Shown here: positions 19,057-29,572 of the stretch, piece by piece
How positions within the stretch are numbered: position 1 is the stretch's first letter
Layout of the letters: each line of letters starts with the position of its first letter
Source of the DNA: Pseudophaeobacter leonis
Lineage (GTDB): Bacteria; Pseudomonadota; Alphaproteobacteria; Rhodobacterales; Rhodobacteraceae
Assembly: GCF_002087335.1 (NCBI RefSeq)
Contig: NZ_MWVJ01000025.1
Coordinates: 1 to 64,000, forward strand
Reading direction: 5' to 3'
Length of the DNA: 64,000 bases
The notes under the pieces: generated by a model
What the model saw: the letters and a program-made list of their open reading frames with translations, nothing else
Databases searched by the model: none
Told to the model about the DNA's origin: nothing
Translations under genes and position numbers: made by a program

Positions 19057-19986
19057 ATGACACAAAACACCGCCCAGGACCGCCCCCTGCTTGGCATCAT
19101 CTTGATGCTTGGCTTTTGCCTTCTCATCCCGCTGGGGGATGCCATTGCAAAACTGCTGGCAGAACGCGTGCCCGTCGGGCAGATCGTCTTTGTGCGCTTT
19201 GCCGCACAGGCCCTGATCCTGGTGCCGGTCTCGCGGGCGCTGGGGCAGTCATTGCGCATCCCCCGGCATCTTTTGCCGCAGGTGCTGCTGCGCACCCTGC
19301 TGCAGATGGCGGGCATCACCGCCATGTTCAACGCCCTGCGCTACCTGCCGCTGGCCGATGCGGTGGCGATTGCCTTTGTCATGCCTTTCATCATGTTATT
19401 GCTGGGCAAATACGTGCTGGGTGAAGAGGTCGGCATACGCCGTCTTGCCGCCTGTGTTGTCGGCTTTGTCGGCACGCTTCTGGTGATACAGCCGAGCTTT
19501 GCTGTGGTTGGCCTGAATGCCCTGTGGCCTCTGGCGGTGGCGGTGATCTTTGCGCTGTTTATGCTGGTGACACGCCGCATTGCCAAAGACACCTCTCCGA
19601 TCCCGCTACAGGCTGTCTCTGGCCTCATTGCGTCACTGCTGATGCTGCCGTTGCTGATGCTGGGTCAGGGCCTGAACCTCGACGGGCTCAGCACCACCCT
19701 GCCCGCCAGCGACAGCTGGACCTTGTTGGCCCTGGCCGGAGGGCTGGGAACCATTGCCCATCTGCTGATGACCTGGAGCCTGCGCTATGCGCCGGCCTCG
19801 ACTTTGGCCTCGATGCAATATCTGGAAATCCCCATTGCCACCCTCGTGGGCTGGATGATCTTTAATGAGTTGCCTAATACGCTGGCCAGCCTGGGCATTG
19901 GCCTGACTGTGGCCGCTGGCCTCTATGCAATCCTGCGCGAGCACACCGCAGCAAAAGAAGCCGCCCTGGCCACCAGCGGTGCCTAG
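19057..19986 (+). CDS. EamA/DMT-superfamily transporter
   Basis: The 309-residue inner-membrane protein has about ten predicted transmembrane helices in two EamA repeats (first from GIILMLGFCLLIPLGDAIAK, second from LWPLAVAVIFALFMLVTRR to AAGLYAILRE). It resembles the RhaT/RarD/YdcZ metabolite exporters; the substrate cannot be inferred. The gene end lies in a 27-bp repeat. Confidence 0.9.
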   Translation: MTQNTAQDRPLLGIILMLGFCLLIPLGDAIAKLLAERVPVGQIVFVRFAAQALILVPVSRALGQSLRIPRHLLPQVLLRTLLQMAGITAMFNALRYLPLADAVAIAFVMPFIMLLLGKYVLGEEVGIRRLAACVVGFVGTLLVIQPSFAVVGLNALWPLAVAVIFALFMLVTRRIAKDTSPIPLQAVSGLIASLLMLPLLMLGQGLNLDGLSTTLPASDSWTLLALAGGLGTIAHLLMTWSLRYAPASTLASMQYLEIPIATLVGWMIFNELPNTLASLGIGLTVAAGLYAILREHTAAKEAALATSGA

Positions 19987-20051
19987 GAGCACAAGGCCGC
20001 CAGCGATGCGCCTAGGGCACTGGCCCGCCAGCGGCGCCTCTAGGGCAAAAG
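19969..20051. repeat. 3 x about 27 bp repeat across two convergent stop codons
   Basis: Three imperfect units begin at 19969, 19996 and 20023, each with GCC-CCAGCG and a CTAG word. The first unit contains the EamA stop (TAG, 19984-19986) and the third contains the thiN stop on the other strand (20040-20042). Confidence 0.7.
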
Positions 20052-20699
20052 CGCCCGTATAAGCGCTGGCAGGTGCCGCCGTGGCACCATCCCCAACAGT
20101 CCCGGCCCATCAACCGAGATCGCAATGGGGCCAAGCGCGCGGTTTGAAGTGCCAATCTGACCACCTGGCGCCATCCTGAGCCCCTCCAGTGGCCATTCCA
20201 ACCCGCTTGAACGCGCTGTGACAGCCTGCAGAGGAAACAGCGAAACCGTCTCATTCGCGGCACGCGGCAGCGCGATCCGGGGCGGCAGGTGAAAGATCAC
20301 CTCATGGCGTCCCAGCAGCACACAGGGCGGGCCCTGATCCTGCACCAGCGAATTTAGCGCCGCCAATTGGTGATCCACCCGTCCGCCTAAAAATCCCACC
20401 GCAAGCACCAGAGGGGCACGGATCGACCGCAGCGCCTTATCAAAGTCGGTGGTGTCCTGCTCGGCCAGATGAAACAGCTGATCGGCGGGAATTTGCGCCG
20501 CGACATCCGGAGAAATCGAATCAAAATCTCCGATTACGGCCCTTGGAACGTGATTCTGTGCCAGCGCATGACCCGCACCACCGTCTGCCGCCACGAGAAA
20601 AGGCGCCAGCGAAAGCGCCCATTCCAGATCATCTTGGCCCAGATCACCGCCGCCAACCAGCGTAACTGGCCGCGTTTCGTCTACAATCAGCTTATTCAT
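20040..20699 (-). CDS. thiN: thiamine pyrophosphokinase
   Basis: Transfers pyrophosphate from ATP to thiamine to make thiamine diphosphate. The 219-residue protein has the family blocks VTLVGGGDLGQDDLEWAL, FLVAADGGAGHAL, AVIGDFDSIS, QDTTDFDKAL and GGRVDHQLAALNSL. ATG 20699 is chosen over the upstream in-frame start at 20744 because it precedes the conserved region by few residues. It stands alone; no TPP riboswitch is seen upstream. The end is shared with the 27-bp repeat. Confidence 0.92.
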   Translation of the reverse strand: MNKLIVDETRPVTLVGGGDLGQDDLEWALSLAPFLVAADGGAGHALAQNHVPRAVIGDFDSISPDVAAQIPADQLFHLAEQDTTDFDKALRSIRAPLVLAVGFLGGRVDHQLAALNSLVQDQGPPCVLLGRHEVIFHLPPRIALPRAANETVSLFPLQAVTARSSGLEWPLEGLRMAPGGQIGTSNRALGPIAISVDGPGLLGMVPRRHLPALIRALLP

Positions 20700-20838
20700 G
20701 CCGAGATTACTCGCAGATCTGGAAACCAGCCACAATCTAAACACAAAATGATACGATCAATTGCACGAAGTTGAGCAAAATTTGACGAGCTGGGCCATAT
20801 TGTGAACGGCAATGACTTTGGCGAGGACGAGCGAACCG

Positions 20839-23417
20839 ATGGTACATAGCAACAAAGTTCTGACGGTTTCCTACGGAACCTTCTCCTGCACTCTGGAGGG
20901 GTTCGAAGATTCATTCGGCACAATGAAGGCCATTGCAGAGTATTTTCGCGATCTGGCTTCGGATGATCGATACTTTGGGGCAGAGCCGCCACAGCCGGAC
21001 GCCGAGATGCTGGCCCGGATTGCCCAGCGTGAGGTTGCCCGCCAGGTCGAGGCCCGCACCAGCAGCGAAGGCATTCACCTTCGCGCCTCAGCCCCAGTCG
21101 AGTCAGAGGCCGTCGCGTCAGAGGCCGTCGCGCCGACACCACAGCCTGAAGCCATCCCTGCCGCCAAAGCCCCTGAAACCACGCCCATTGCAGACAAGCC
21201 CGTTGTTGATGATACGACCCCAGCCGTCACGCCCGCAGTTGTGGGGCCAATCGTGGTTGAGGCTGCTGAGGCTGCGCCTGTTGACGTTGAAACCGGTGTT
21301 CGCGACACGACGACAGAAATCGCAGAAGAAGAACCTGTGGACCTAGCAGCGTAGATCTGTTTGAGGAAGAGGTGACAGTGGACCTCAGCAGCATTGATCT
21401 GTTTGAGGAGGATGAGACCGCCCCGCAGACCGCAGAAGATCACAGTCGCCCCGTGTCTTCCGCAAAAGACATTGCCTCCGATCCGGCCCCTCAACCGGCT
21501 GCAATTCCATCTGCCGCTCCGGCCCCCAGTCCGGCCAGTCCTGCCAGTCCGGCCGCTTCTGTCGATATGGCGACCATTGCCGCCATTTCCGCAGCAGTGG
21601 CGGGCAATGCGCCAGAGAATGCGCCCGAGGAAGACAGCCCCTCCGAAGAGGTGGAATTCTTTTCAGAGCAAGAGCTGGAGCCCGTTGCCGCAGCAGAGAC
21701 ATCACACAGCCCAGTACACAGCCCTGTACAGCAGCCAGTGACGCCCCGCAGCGCTGATGCCGCTCCCGCCGCAGACAGCATCGCTGCCAAGTTACAGCGG
21801 ATCCGCGCCGTTGTTGCGCAGACGCCTCAAGACGACTTCTCCGAGGATGAGCATGCCGAGTCCTTTGTTGAGACCGCCCGTGCGGAACTGGCACAGACCG
21901 AGGACGACTATGACGACGCCGGTTATGAGGGCAGTGACTCTGCCAGCGATGCGGATGATGACGAAATCTCACGCGTTCTGGACCGGCTGGACCTGACCGG
22001 CGACCGCAGGCCTGCAGACCCCGCTTCAGACACGGGTGCGGAATTCGCCGCAGCCCTCGAAAGCACGTCTGAGTCCGAGGTCACGCTCTTCGACGACGCC
22101 TTTGATGAGGATGATGGTGAGGATGATGGTGAGGACGAGGGCGTGTCTGAAGCCCAGGATCAGCAGCCAGCTCCCATTGATGCAGCCGCCACTGATGCAG
22201 CGGCCATTGATCCAGCGCCCAATGATCCTGCGCCCAGTGATAGGGAGTTGGCAGACGAGACATCCCAGGAGCCGCCCCAGACCAAACGTGATATGCGTCT
22301 GGCCCGCAGGAAGCGGCGGGAAACCGCAGCTGCCAGTAGCGTTCCTGCCAGTACCGAGCCTGATGAGACACCAGCCGAGGCGCAGGCCGAGACCACGTCC
22401 CAGCGCGCAGCCCAGCCACCACAAACCGCCAAACCGAATACCGCTGCCACCCCACTGCGGGCGCGCATCGTCAAAGTGAAGCGCGCAGATCTGCAAAAAG
22501 CCATGGCTGCGGGCGACCTGGAAGAAATTGATGAGGATGAAGACCAGCAGGATAGCGCCCCTGTGGTTGAAAGCTCTTTGGACGCGGCTGACGAGGCAGA
22601 GCTGTTGCGGGAACTTGCCGAGGTCGAAGCTGATCTTCTGGCCAGCAATCAGCAGGCCGCCTCTAGCGCAGCCGACAGATCCGGCACCAACACTGCCGCC
22701 AGCCCTGAACCGGCCCGCGCTGCCGCATCAGAGCCGCGCAGCGCTCCGCAGTCTCCGGACAATGATGTATCGCGCCTGATGGCCGCAGCCGAGACCAAGC
22801 TGGAAGATCCCGACAATGCGACCTCGCGCGAGACCTACAGCCAGTTGCGGGCTGCTGTTGCAGCGGCCCAGGCGGATCGCACGGCCGGCAGCCGCAGTTT
22901 GGACGCTGCTGATGCCGAAGCCTACCGCGAGGATCTTGCCAGTGTGGTACGGCCCCGCCGCCCCGAATCCGGCAGCAACCGGGCGCCGCGCGCCCGTAGC
23001 TCAGACAGTCGCCCGGCGCCTCTCAAACTGGTCGCAGAACAGCGCATTGATCCGGCCCCGAAAGAACCCGCACAGCCGGTACAGCCCCGTCGCATCTCGG
23101 TCCTGCAGGAAGACACTCCTGCCGAGGGCCAGGGATCCTTTGCAGACTACGCCCGCGACCGGGGCGCGGCTGAATTACAGGACCTGCTTGAGGCCGCTGC
23201 CGCCTATCTCAGCTTTGTTGAGGGACGCGATCACTTCTCCCGGCCCCAGTTGATGAGCAAAGTGCGCAGCATCGGACATGCTGACTTTAACCGTGAAAAC
23301 GGGCTGCGCTCCTTTGGCCAGTTGCTGCGGGAAGGCAAGATCGAACGCGCCAACAACGGCCATTTTTCCGCGACCGATGATACCGGTTTTCGCCCCTCGA
23401 AACGCGCGGCGGGGTAA
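20839..23417 (+). pseudogene. long acidic roseobacter protein split by a 1-bp deletion
   Basis: Two plus-strand frames (to 21354 and from about 21345) form one protein of about 859 residues when one base is restored after 21344. The shift sits in a repeated motif: restored copy 1 reads [12 protein letters not shown] and copy 2 VDLSSIDLFEED. The N-terminal 75 residues ([20 protein letters not shown]) and the last 100 (AAELQDLLEAAAAYLSFVEG, RSFGQLLREGKIERAN) look folded; the middle is acidic, Ala/Pro/Glu-rich and disordered. This type is often labelled a chemotaxis protein in roseobacters, but no CheA domain is visible. A GTG at 21378 behind GAGGAAG could restart translation. Function unknown. 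Confidence 0.7.
22176..22235. repeat. 4 x 15 bp in-frame repeat in the acidic protein
   Basis: Units begin at 22176, 22191, 22206 and 22221 (ATTGATGCAGCCGCC and variants) and encode the pentapeptides IDAAA, TDAAA, IDPAP, NDPAP. A D/G-rich GATGGTGAG repeat lies just upstream. Confidence 0.85.
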
Positions 23418-23476
23418 TCCCGCTCATCGCGCGATTGCGTGCAACGTGACTGCAAACCCCACAAAGAGTGTGACAC

Positions 23477-23510
23477 CACCCCCCAAAGGCGGCAGCGCTT
23501 TTGGGGGGTG
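23477..23510 (+). terminator. terminator-like hairpin after the acidic protein gene
   Basis: CACCCCCCAAA (23477-23487) pairs with TTTGGGGGGTG (23500-23510). It is 60 bp after the stop, with only a short T run following. Confidence 0.55.
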
Positions 23511-23565
23511 CTTTGCCCGCAGGACGCTCCCAGCGCGCAGCTCAGCGCTGAACATAAAAAGGCCC

Positions 23566-23590
23566 GATCGGAAAAATCTCCCACCGGGCC
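23566..23590 (-). terminator. terminator of the purA-DUF2842 unit
   Basis: On the minus strand GGCCCG and CGGGCC pair and are followed by TTTTT, 28 bp after the DUF2842 stop. Confidence 0.65.
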
Positions 23591-23617
23591 AAATTCTTGC
23601 TTGGACGCGCTGTCGCG

Positions 23618-23854
23618 CTACTGGTCTGCGGCGTCCGGGTCTTCTTTGCCCACGCCGCGAAAGACGAATTTGAACGGCAGGACCCAAAGCACCCCAAGCA
23701 CCGCATAGATCACCAGTTCGACCAGGATAGGCGGACGCTCAAACATGGCCACCACATTGACCGCAACAATGATATAAAGCGGCATGCCGATCAACAGGAC
23801 CACCAGGGCCCAGCGGCGGCGCGCCTTGTAGCTGAGGCCAGGTTTATCCGCCAT
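23618..23854 (-). CDS. DUF2842 small membrane protein
   Basis: The 78-residue protein has two hydrophobic helices (about 15-36 and 45-64, LVIYAVLGVLWVLPFKFVFRG) and a basic N-terminus, matching the alphaproteobacterial DUF2842 family of unknown function. Its ATG overlaps the purA stop (TGATG, 23852-23856), so it is coupled to purA. Confidence 0.88.
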   Translation of the reverse strand: MADKPGLSYKARRRWALVVLLIGMPLYIIVAVNVVAMFERPPILVELVIYAVLGVLWVLPFKFVFRGVGKEDPDAADQ

Positions 23855-25149
23855 CAGTCAGCAAAGGGGTCGGTCACCAGAATGGTGTCCTCCCGCTCCG
23901 GGCTGGTGGAGAGAAGCGCCACCGGGCACTCAATCAGCTCTTCCACGCGTTTGACATATTTGATGGCATTGGCTGGCAGGTCGTTCCAGCTGCGCGCGCC
24001 TTCGGTGGACTCACTCCAGCCGGGCATCTCTTCGTAAATCGGCGTACAGCGCGCCTGCTGGTCTGCCGCGGTGGGCAGATAGTCGAGACGGGTGCCGTCC
24101 AGATCATAGCCGGTGCAGATCTTCAGGGTTTCAAAGCCATCCAGCACGTCCAGCTTGGTCAGGGAAATACCGGTGATGCCAGAGGTGGCGCAGGTCTGGC
24201 GCACCAGACAGGCATCAAACCAGCCACAGCGGCGTTTGCGACCCGTGGTGGTGCCAAACTCGTGGCCCCGCTCGCCAAGACGCTGGCCATCAGCATCCTC
24301 CAGCTCGGTTGGAAAAGGGCCTTCGCCAACGCGGGTTGTATAGGCTTTGACGATGCCCAGCACATAGTCAATAGAGCCGGGACCAATGCCAACACCGGTG
24401 GCGGCCTGACCTGCGATCACATTTGACGAGGTGACAAAGGGGTAGGTGCCAAAATCAATGTCCAGCAGTGCGCCCTGAGCGCCCTCAAACAGGATCCGCT
24501 TGCCTGCTTTGCGCTTTTCATTCAGCACCTTCCAGACAGGAGCTGCGTATTTCAGGATCGCAGGGGCAACCTCGCGCAGCTGTGCTATCAGCGCGTCGCG
24601 GTCAACCGGCTCAAAGCCAAGACCCTTGCGCAGCGGGTCATGGTGCTGCAGCGCGCGATCAACGCGGGCCTCCAGTGTGGCCTCATCGGCCAGATCCGCA
24701 ACCCGGATGGCGCGGCGGCCTACCTTGTCTTCATAGGCGGGGCCGATACCGCGACCGGTGGTGCCGATCTTGGTCCCCTTTGAGGCGGCCTCTTCACGGG
24801 CGCGGTCAAGTTCGCCCTGGATGGGCAGAATCAGCGGGATGTTTTCCGCAATCATCAGCGTCTCGGGCGAGATATCAACGCCCTGCGCCTGCACGGTTTC
24901 GATCTCTTTCAGCAGATGCCAGGGATCCAGCACCACACCATTGCCGATGACGCTCAGCTTGCCACCGCGCACCACGCCAGAGGGCAGCGCGTGCAGCTTG
25001 TAAACTTTGCTGTCGATCACCAGCGTATGGCCGGCATTATGACCGCCCTGAAAACGCGCAATCACATCGGCGCGTTCGCTGAGCCAGTCAACGATCTTGC
25101 CTTTTCCTTCATCGCCCCACTGGGCGCCGACTACCACGACATTGGCCAT
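23854..25149 (-). CDS. purA: adenylosuccinate synthetase
   Basis: Catalyses IMP + aspartate + GTP to adenylosuccinate, the committed step to AMP. The 431-residue enzyme shows the P-loop [26 protein letters not shown], the IMP-contact block [14 protein letters not shown], and [11 protein letters not shown]. The frame is open to 25239, but ATG 25149 with AAGGACC upstream gives the standard N-terminus [12 protein letters not shown]. Confidence 0.97.
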   Translation of the reverse strand: MANVVVVGAQWGDEGKGKIVDWLSERADVIARFQGGHNAGHTLVIDSKVYKLHALPSGVVRGGKLSVIGNGVVLDPWHLLKEIETVQAQGVDISPETLMIAENIPLILPIQGELDRAREEAASKGTKIGTTGRGIGPAYEDKVGRRAIRVADLADEATLEARVDRALQHHDPLRKGLGFEPVDRDALIAQLREVAPAILKYAAPVWKVLNEKRKAGKRILFEGAQGALLDIDFGTYPFVTSSNVIAGQAATGVGIGPGSIDYVLGIVKAYTTRVGEGPFPTELEDADGQRLGERGHEFGTTTGRKRRCGWFDACLVRQTCATSGITGISLTKLDVLDGFETLKICTGYDLDGTRLDYLPTAADQQARCTPIYEEMPGWSESTEGARSWNDLPANAIKYVKRVEELIECPVALLSTSPEREDTILVTDPFAD

Positions 25150-25276
25150 TTCAGGTCCTTTGTATGCTGGTTCAAACCAAGCTCGTATAGCGCTGCCAGC
25201 CAGCCAGTGAAACCGCAAATACGCCGCAGGGCAGCACAAGACCCGGTTTCAGGCAAATTCCCCAGCCACAAAGCGT

Positions 25277-25612
25277 TTAACGCGCTGATAAACGCACCGG
25301 ATCACCATGCGGCGTGCCGAGATAGGCCTCTTCCCAGTCGCGCCGCACCCGTTCAACCTCCTGTGCGCTGGCATTGCCGGCCTCGGCAGGAATCGCCTCA
25401 AGCGTTTCCAGCCAGGCGTTGAAGTAGTCCGCGCCCCCGTCCAGCTGCCGGTCCAGACCGTGGCGGCGCAGTGTCTCGGAGAACCGCTCTACCCACTGCG
25501 CCCAACTGAAACGCCCCGCCTCATTCAAATGAACCGTGAGGGCAAAGACCTGGGCATGCCAGGGTTCGAGAAAGACCGAGTCGGGCGCGCTATGTGTCAG
25601 GCAATCGCTCAT
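25277..25612 (-). CDS. nitrile hydratase accessory/activator protein
   Basis: The 111-residue protein matches the small activators that deliver cobalt to nitrile hydratase by subunit swapping. They are paralogues of the N-terminal half of the beta subunit, and the similarity is visible: FLEPWHAQVFALTVHLNEAG here against [20 protein letters not shown] in the beta subunit. The ATG overlaps the beta-subunit stop by four bases. Confidence 0.85.
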   Translation of the reverse strand: MSDCLTHSAPDSVFLEPWHAQVFALTVHLNEAGRFSWAQWVERFSETLRRHGLDRQLDGGADYFNAWLETLEAIPAEAGNASAQEVERVRRDWEEAYLGTPHGDPVRLSAR

Positions 25613-26337
25613 GCCGACGCCTCGACGTTTGGATCTGGTTCCGGGTTTGGATCTGGCTGCAGATAGCTCTGCCAGAGATCCAGAACCACCTCATCGCCGG
25701 GATGCTCCGGATGGGTCCACAACTGGGACGCCTTGAAAGCAACGGCATAAAGCGGCTCTGGCGCCTCACCAAGGCCATGCGCGCGGCTGTCCGGCAGCAC
25801 ATGGGCGCCATGATGCAGCATGATCCTGCCGCGTGCGCCAACGGCGTAGTCGGGCAGCCGGGTATGGCCACCATCGACCAGCGCACTCCCGCCCGGGTGG
25901 CGGGTTCGCACGGCGTCACCCACAACAAAATGCGGGGCAATGTCACTGTCGCGACTGGCGGGACCACCCTTGCCAAGGGGGGCGGCAACGGCATCGGCGC
26001 GCAACGCCCTGGAGGCCAGCACATGCAGATCATCGCCGCCCTGCCCCAACCTGTTCCCCAACAGGTCTTCGCGCGTCAGCACCCCGGTGTCGACCAGCCG
26101 ATCTTCCAGCGCCGAGGTCCATTTCTCATAATAGGAAAAGCGACTGTAGTCCTTTGGCGACAGCCGCTCGCGGGCATGGCGCCACACATCTATGTTCCAT
26201 TGCCCCAGCGCACCGCAGGCCAGTGTCAGAGCGAGCGCACGGGCATGCCAGTCTGTTTCAAACACCGGCGCGGCTGCGGCATCAGGCACCACTGGGCCAT
26301 CACCGAATCGTCCTCCCATATCATGCAGGCGGCTCAT
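25609..26337 (-). CDS. nthB: nitrile hydratase subunit beta
   Basis: The 242-residue structural subunit begins [16 protein letters not shown], the typical beta start, has the helical N-terminal half ([19 protein letters not shown]) and a C-terminal SH3-like barrel ([29 protein letters not shown]). The tail has a DPNPEPDPN repeat. It overlaps nthA by ATGA, and the accessory gene by ATGA: one tightly coupled operon. Confidence 0.93.
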   Translation of the reverse strand: MSRLHDMGGRFGDGPVVPDAAAAPVFETDWHARALALTLACGALGQWNIDVWRHARERLSPKDYSRFSYYEKWTSALEDRLVDTGVLTREDLLGNRLGQGGDDLHVLASRALRADAVAAPLGKGGPASRDSDIAPHFVVGDAVRTRHPGGSALVDGGHTRLPDYAVGARGRIMLHHGAHVLPDSRAHGLGEAPEPLYAVAFKASQLWTHPEHPGDEVVLDLWQSYLQPDPNPEPDPNVEASA

Positions 26338-26999
26338 GTCTGGGCCCCGTTTGTGGTGGGCGGCGCTGTGGTGGGCGGCAGGGCGGCAGCTGGCAGGGCG
26401 GCAAGCGCCGTGCCGATCATGGAATCGCGTGAGACAAGAGCCAACAGGTCCTCTTCTTCCATGGCATCCGTGCCAGCCGGGCGCATGGGCAGCACCAGAT
26501 ACCGCACCTCGGCTGTTGAATCCCAGACCCGCACAGAGGTCTCGGCAGGCAGGGTCACGCCAAACTCGGCCAGAACGGCACGCGGCGCGCGCACAGCCCG
26601 GGCGCGGTAGGCATCGGATTTATACCAGCCCGGCGGAATGCCCAGCAGTGGCCACGGATAACAGCTGCACAGGGTGCAGACGACCATATTGTGCTGCTCG
26701 GGGGTGTTCTCAACCACCACCATATGCTCGCCCTGACGGCCATAGTAGCCCAGCTCGGCCAGCACGGTATCCGCATCGGCAAGCAGGGCCGCTTTAAACA
26801 CCGGATCACTCCAGGCCCTGGCAACAACGCGCGCACCGTTCTGTGGGCCGATCTTGTTTTGATAGGTATCAATGATCTCGTCCAGCGCCGCCGGGTCAAT
26901 CAGCCCCTTACGCACAAGAATCGTTTCAAGGGCTTTTACGCGCAAAGCGGGCTCTGATGGCAAAAGGGCGTGCGGGTGGTCTGAATGATCATGAGGCAT
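26334..26999 (-). CDS. nthA: nitrile hydratase subunit alpha (cobalt type)
   Basis: The catalytic subunit, which hydrates nitriles to amides. The metal site reads [11 protein letters not shown] (about 112-122 from this start); CTLCSC with Thr marks the cobalt type, where iron enzymes have CSLCSC. The protein is 221 residues from ATG 26999; a GTG at 27026 is an alternative and neither has a strong ribosome-binding site. The tail is Ala/Pro/Thr-rich. No amidase gene is near, so the amide product is handled elsewhere. It is divergent from secG. Confidence 0.93.
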   Translation of the reverse strand: MPHDHSDHPHALLPSEPALRVKALETILVRKGLIDPAALDEIIDTYQNKIGPQNGARVVARAWSDPVFKAALLADADTVLAELGYYGRQGEHMVVVENTPEQHNMVVCTLCSCYPWPLLGIPPGWYKSDAYRARAVRAPRAVLAEFGVTLPAETSVRVWDSTAEVRYLVLPMRPAGTDAMEEEDLLALVSRDSMIGTALAALPAAALPPTTAPPTTNGAQT

Positions 27000-27183
27000 G
27001 GGGGCAGCCTGCCCCAGCCCCGCCACCTACGTCCAGTTACTTTTGTTACGGATCCGGGTGGTTTACCCTCCACGCGCCGCCTCTGTGCAAACTCTGGGCA
27101 AACAAAGCAAACTGAGCCCTTGCCCCGGTCGCCATTCTTGCCTATCTACCGCCCGATAGTTTTGCCAACAGCCGCAGGAACCT

Positions 27184-27555
27184 ATGGAAAACGTTGTTCT
27201 CATCATCCATCTTCTTTTGGCTCTTGGCCTGATCGCTATCGTGCTGTTGCAGCGCTCCGAAGGCGGTGGCCTCGGAATGGGCAGTGGCGGCGGTGGCGGT
27301 GCGATGTCTGGTCGCTCGGCGGCAACCGCGCTTGGCAAAGTGACCTGGGTCCTGGCCGCAGCCTTTATTGTCACATCCATCACCCTGACCGTATTGGCCG
27401 CGCAGCGTTCTGCTGGCTCTTCTGTCGCAGACGGCATCCAGGCCCCTGTTGACGGGGCCGAGGGCGCAGCTGACGCGCCATTGGCGCCTTTGGGCAGTGA
27501 TCTGTTGCCGCCCGCCGAAGGCGACAATGCGCCGCTGGTTCCCAGCGCCGACTAA
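27184..27555 (+). CDS. secG: preprotein translocase subunit SecG
   Basis: Third subunit of the SecYEG channel. The 123-residue protein has two transmembrane helices (about 3-20 and 55-74) joined by a Gly-rich loop ([20 protein letters not shown]), the usual SecG layout, plus an acidic Ala/Pro-rich C-terminal extension common in this family. AGGAA precedes the ATG. It lies immediately upstream of pyrG (163 bp). Confidence 0.95.
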   Translation: MENVVLIIHLLLALGLIAIVLLQRSEGGGLGMGSGGGGGAMSGRSAATALGKVTWVLAAAFIVTSITLTVLAAQRSAGSSVADGIQAPVDGAEGAADAPLAPLGSDLLPPAEGDNAPLVPSAD

Positions 27556-27718
27556 AGACCTACAAGACCTAGAATTCAGACCGGGGACCGTAACAGCATC
27601 TTGCGGTTCCCTTGCGCATGTCGCGCGAATCCTATATGGGTATAGCCCCGTGGTGCAGCGGTTTTTGACAACCGTCGGGCAGCTATATTCTGACTTCTCA
27701 CGGGGGCAGCCGACACTC

Positions 27719-29362
27719 ATGGCGCGTTTCATCTTCATTACCGGTGGTGTTGTTTCATCTCTGGGCAAGGGTCTGGTAGCCGCCGCCCTTGGTGCTCTTT
27801 TACAGGCGCGCGGCTATTCCGTCCGTCTGCGTAAACTGGACCCCTATCTCAACGTCGACCCCGGCACCATGAGCCCGTTTGAACACGGCGAAGTCTTTGG
27901 CACCGATGACGGTGCCGAGACCGATCTGGACCTGGGCCACTATGAGCGGTTTACCGGCGTTCCCGCCCGCAAGACCGACTCGATCTCATCCGGCCGGGTC
28001 TACACCAACGTGCTGGAGAAAGAGCGCCGCGGCGACTATCTCGGCAAGACCATCCAGGTGATCCCGCATGTCACCAACGAGATCAAAGACTTCATCTCGA
28101 TTGGCGAGGACGAGGTTGATTTCATGCTCTGCGAGATCGGCGGCACTGTTGGGGACATCGAAGGCCTGCCCTTCTTTGAAGCTATCCGTCAGTTTTCGCA
28201 GGATAAACCCCGTGGCCAGTGCCTGTTCATGCATTTGACGCTGCTGCCCTATATCAAGGCAAGCGGCGAGCTGAAGACCAAGCCAACGCAGCACTCGGTC
28301 AAAGAGCTGCGCTCTATTGGTCTGGCGCCGGATCTGCTGGTTTGCCGCTCTGAGGGTCCGATCCCAAAGAAAGAGCGCGAAAAGCTGGCGCTGTTTTGCA
28401 ACGTGCGCCCCGATGCGGTCATCGCAGCACAGGATCTGAAATCCATCTATGAGGCGCCGCTGGCCTATCACCGCGAAGGCATGGATCAGGCGGTTGCGGA
28501 TCCCTTTGGCATCTCCCCTGCCCCAAAACCAAACCTTGCGCGCTGGGAAGACGTCGCGGACCGGATTTACAATCCCGAAGGCGAAGTGCGGGTGGCCATT
28601 GTTGGCAAATACACCCAGCTGGAAGACGCCTATAAATCCATCGCCGAGGCGCTGACCCATGGCGGCATGGCCAATCGCGTCAAGGTAAAGATTGAATGGG
28701 TCGATGCCGAGTTGTTTGACCGCGAAGACGCCACGCCGCATCTGCAGGGCTTCCATGCGATTCTGGTGCCCGGCGGCTTTGGCGAGCGCGGCACCGAAGG
28801 CAAGATCAAGGCGGCACAGTATGCCCGTGAACATCAGGTACCCTATCTGGGGATCTGCCTCGGGATGCAGATGGCCGTGATCGAGGCCGCCCGCAACGTG
28901 GCCGGTATTGCCGAGGCCGGCTCGGAAGAGTTCGACCATGAGGCCGGCAAGAAACGGTTCGAGCCCGTTGTCTACCACCTGAAAGAATGGGCGCAGGGTA
29001 ATCACAAGGTTCAGCGCAAGAGCGACGACGACAAGGGCGGCACCATGCGTCTGGGCGCCTATGACGCCACATTGGCCGAGGGCTCCAAGGTGGCTGCGAT
29101 CTATGGCAGCACACATATCGAAGAACGCCATCGTCATCGCTATGAGGTCGACACCAAATACAAAGAGAAGCTGGAGGCCTGTGGTCTGAACTTCTCTGGC
29201 ATGTCCCCCGATGGCAGCCTGCCGGAAATCGTGGAATGGAGCGATCATCCCTGGTTCATCGGTGTACAGTTCCACCCGGAACTGAAATCCAAACCTTTTG
29301 CGCCGCATCCCCTGTTCAAGGATTTCGTGCGCGCCGCCAAAGAGACCTCACGTCTGGTCTGA
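27719..29362 (+). CDS. pyrG: CTP synthase
   Basis: ATP- and glutamine-dependent amination of UTP to CTP. The 547-residue enzyme has the synthetase domain ([55 protein letters not shown]) and a C-terminal class I glutamine amidotransferase domain with nucleophile Cys in [12 protein letters not shown] and His/Glu in [11 protein letters not shown]. The open frame reaches 27449, but ATG 27719 gives the conserved [10 protein letters not shown] start. A strong terminator follows. Confidence 0.97.
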   Translation: MARFIFITGGVVSSLGKGLVAAALGALLQARGYSVRLRKLDPYLNVDPGTMSPFEHGEVFGTDDGAETDLDLGHYERFTGVPARKTDSISSGRVYTNVLEKERRGDYLGKTIQVIPHVTNEIKDFISIGEDEVDFMLCEIGGTVGDIEGLPFFEAIRQFSQDKPRGQCLFMHLTLLPYIKASGELKTKPTQHSVKELRSIGLAPDLLVCRSEGPIPKKEREKLALFCNVRPDAVIAAQDLKSIYEAPLAYHREGMDQAVADPFGISPAPKPNLARWEDVADRIYNPEGEVRVAIVGKYTQLEDAYKSIAEALTHGGMANRVKVKIEWVDAELFDREDATPHLQGFHAILVPGGFGERGTEGKIKAAQYAREHQVPYLGICLGMQMAVIEAARNVAGIAEAGSEEFDHEAGKKRFEPVVYHLKEWAQGNHKVQRKSDDDKGGTMRLGAYDATLAEGSKVAAIYGSTHIEERHRHRYEVDTKYKEKLEACGLNFSGMSPDGSLPEIVEWSDHPWFIGVQFHPELKSKPFAPHPLFKDFVRAAKETSRLV

Positions 29363-29391
29363 TCCAGCCTGCTGCCGGGTTACGCATCTGA

Positions 29392-29420
29392 AACGGGCTC
29401 CTTCGGGGGCTCGTTTTTTT
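29392..29420 (+). terminator. pyrG terminator
   Basis: AACGGGCTCC (29392-29401), loop TTCG, GGGGCTCGTT (29406-29415), then a run of T to 29420. Ten pairs with two G-U and a stable UUCG tetraloop make this the clearest terminator in the window. Confidence 0.9.
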
Positions 29421-29503
29421 GTGGCGCTATCGCCAAATTGATACAGCTTGTGGCCGATCGGCGCAAAACCGTCTCCGTTAGCGCAAGCGCCCTCACCGGC
29501 AAC

Positions 29504-29531
29504 TTGTTTCTTGCGACAGGCGCGCTATAGA
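29504..29531 (+). promoter_or_regulatory. possible promoter of the aldolase gene
   Basis: TTGTTT (29504-29509) and TATAGA (29526-29531) with a 16-bp spacer lie 42 bp before the aldolase ATG. A GTTAGCGC word at 29477-29484 just upstream could be half of a LacI-type operator; this is a guess. Confidence 0.35.
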
Positions 29532-29572
29532 CAGGGCCAGATATTAAACGATTTTCGCGGAGAGACCGGATC

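Noticed and set aside
27600-27700. tRNA-like text GTGGTGCAGCGGTT upstream of pyrG
   Set aside because: No cloverleaf can be folded. The TTGACA there has a 13-base spacing to TATATT, too short for a confident promoter call.
27986-29308. 440-residue open frame on the minus strand
   Set aside because: It lies wholly opposite pyrG, whose sequence is strongly conserved; high GC in third positions opens such antisense frames. The same applies to frames opposite hflK (13314-14321) and the bestrophin-like gene (3688-4719).
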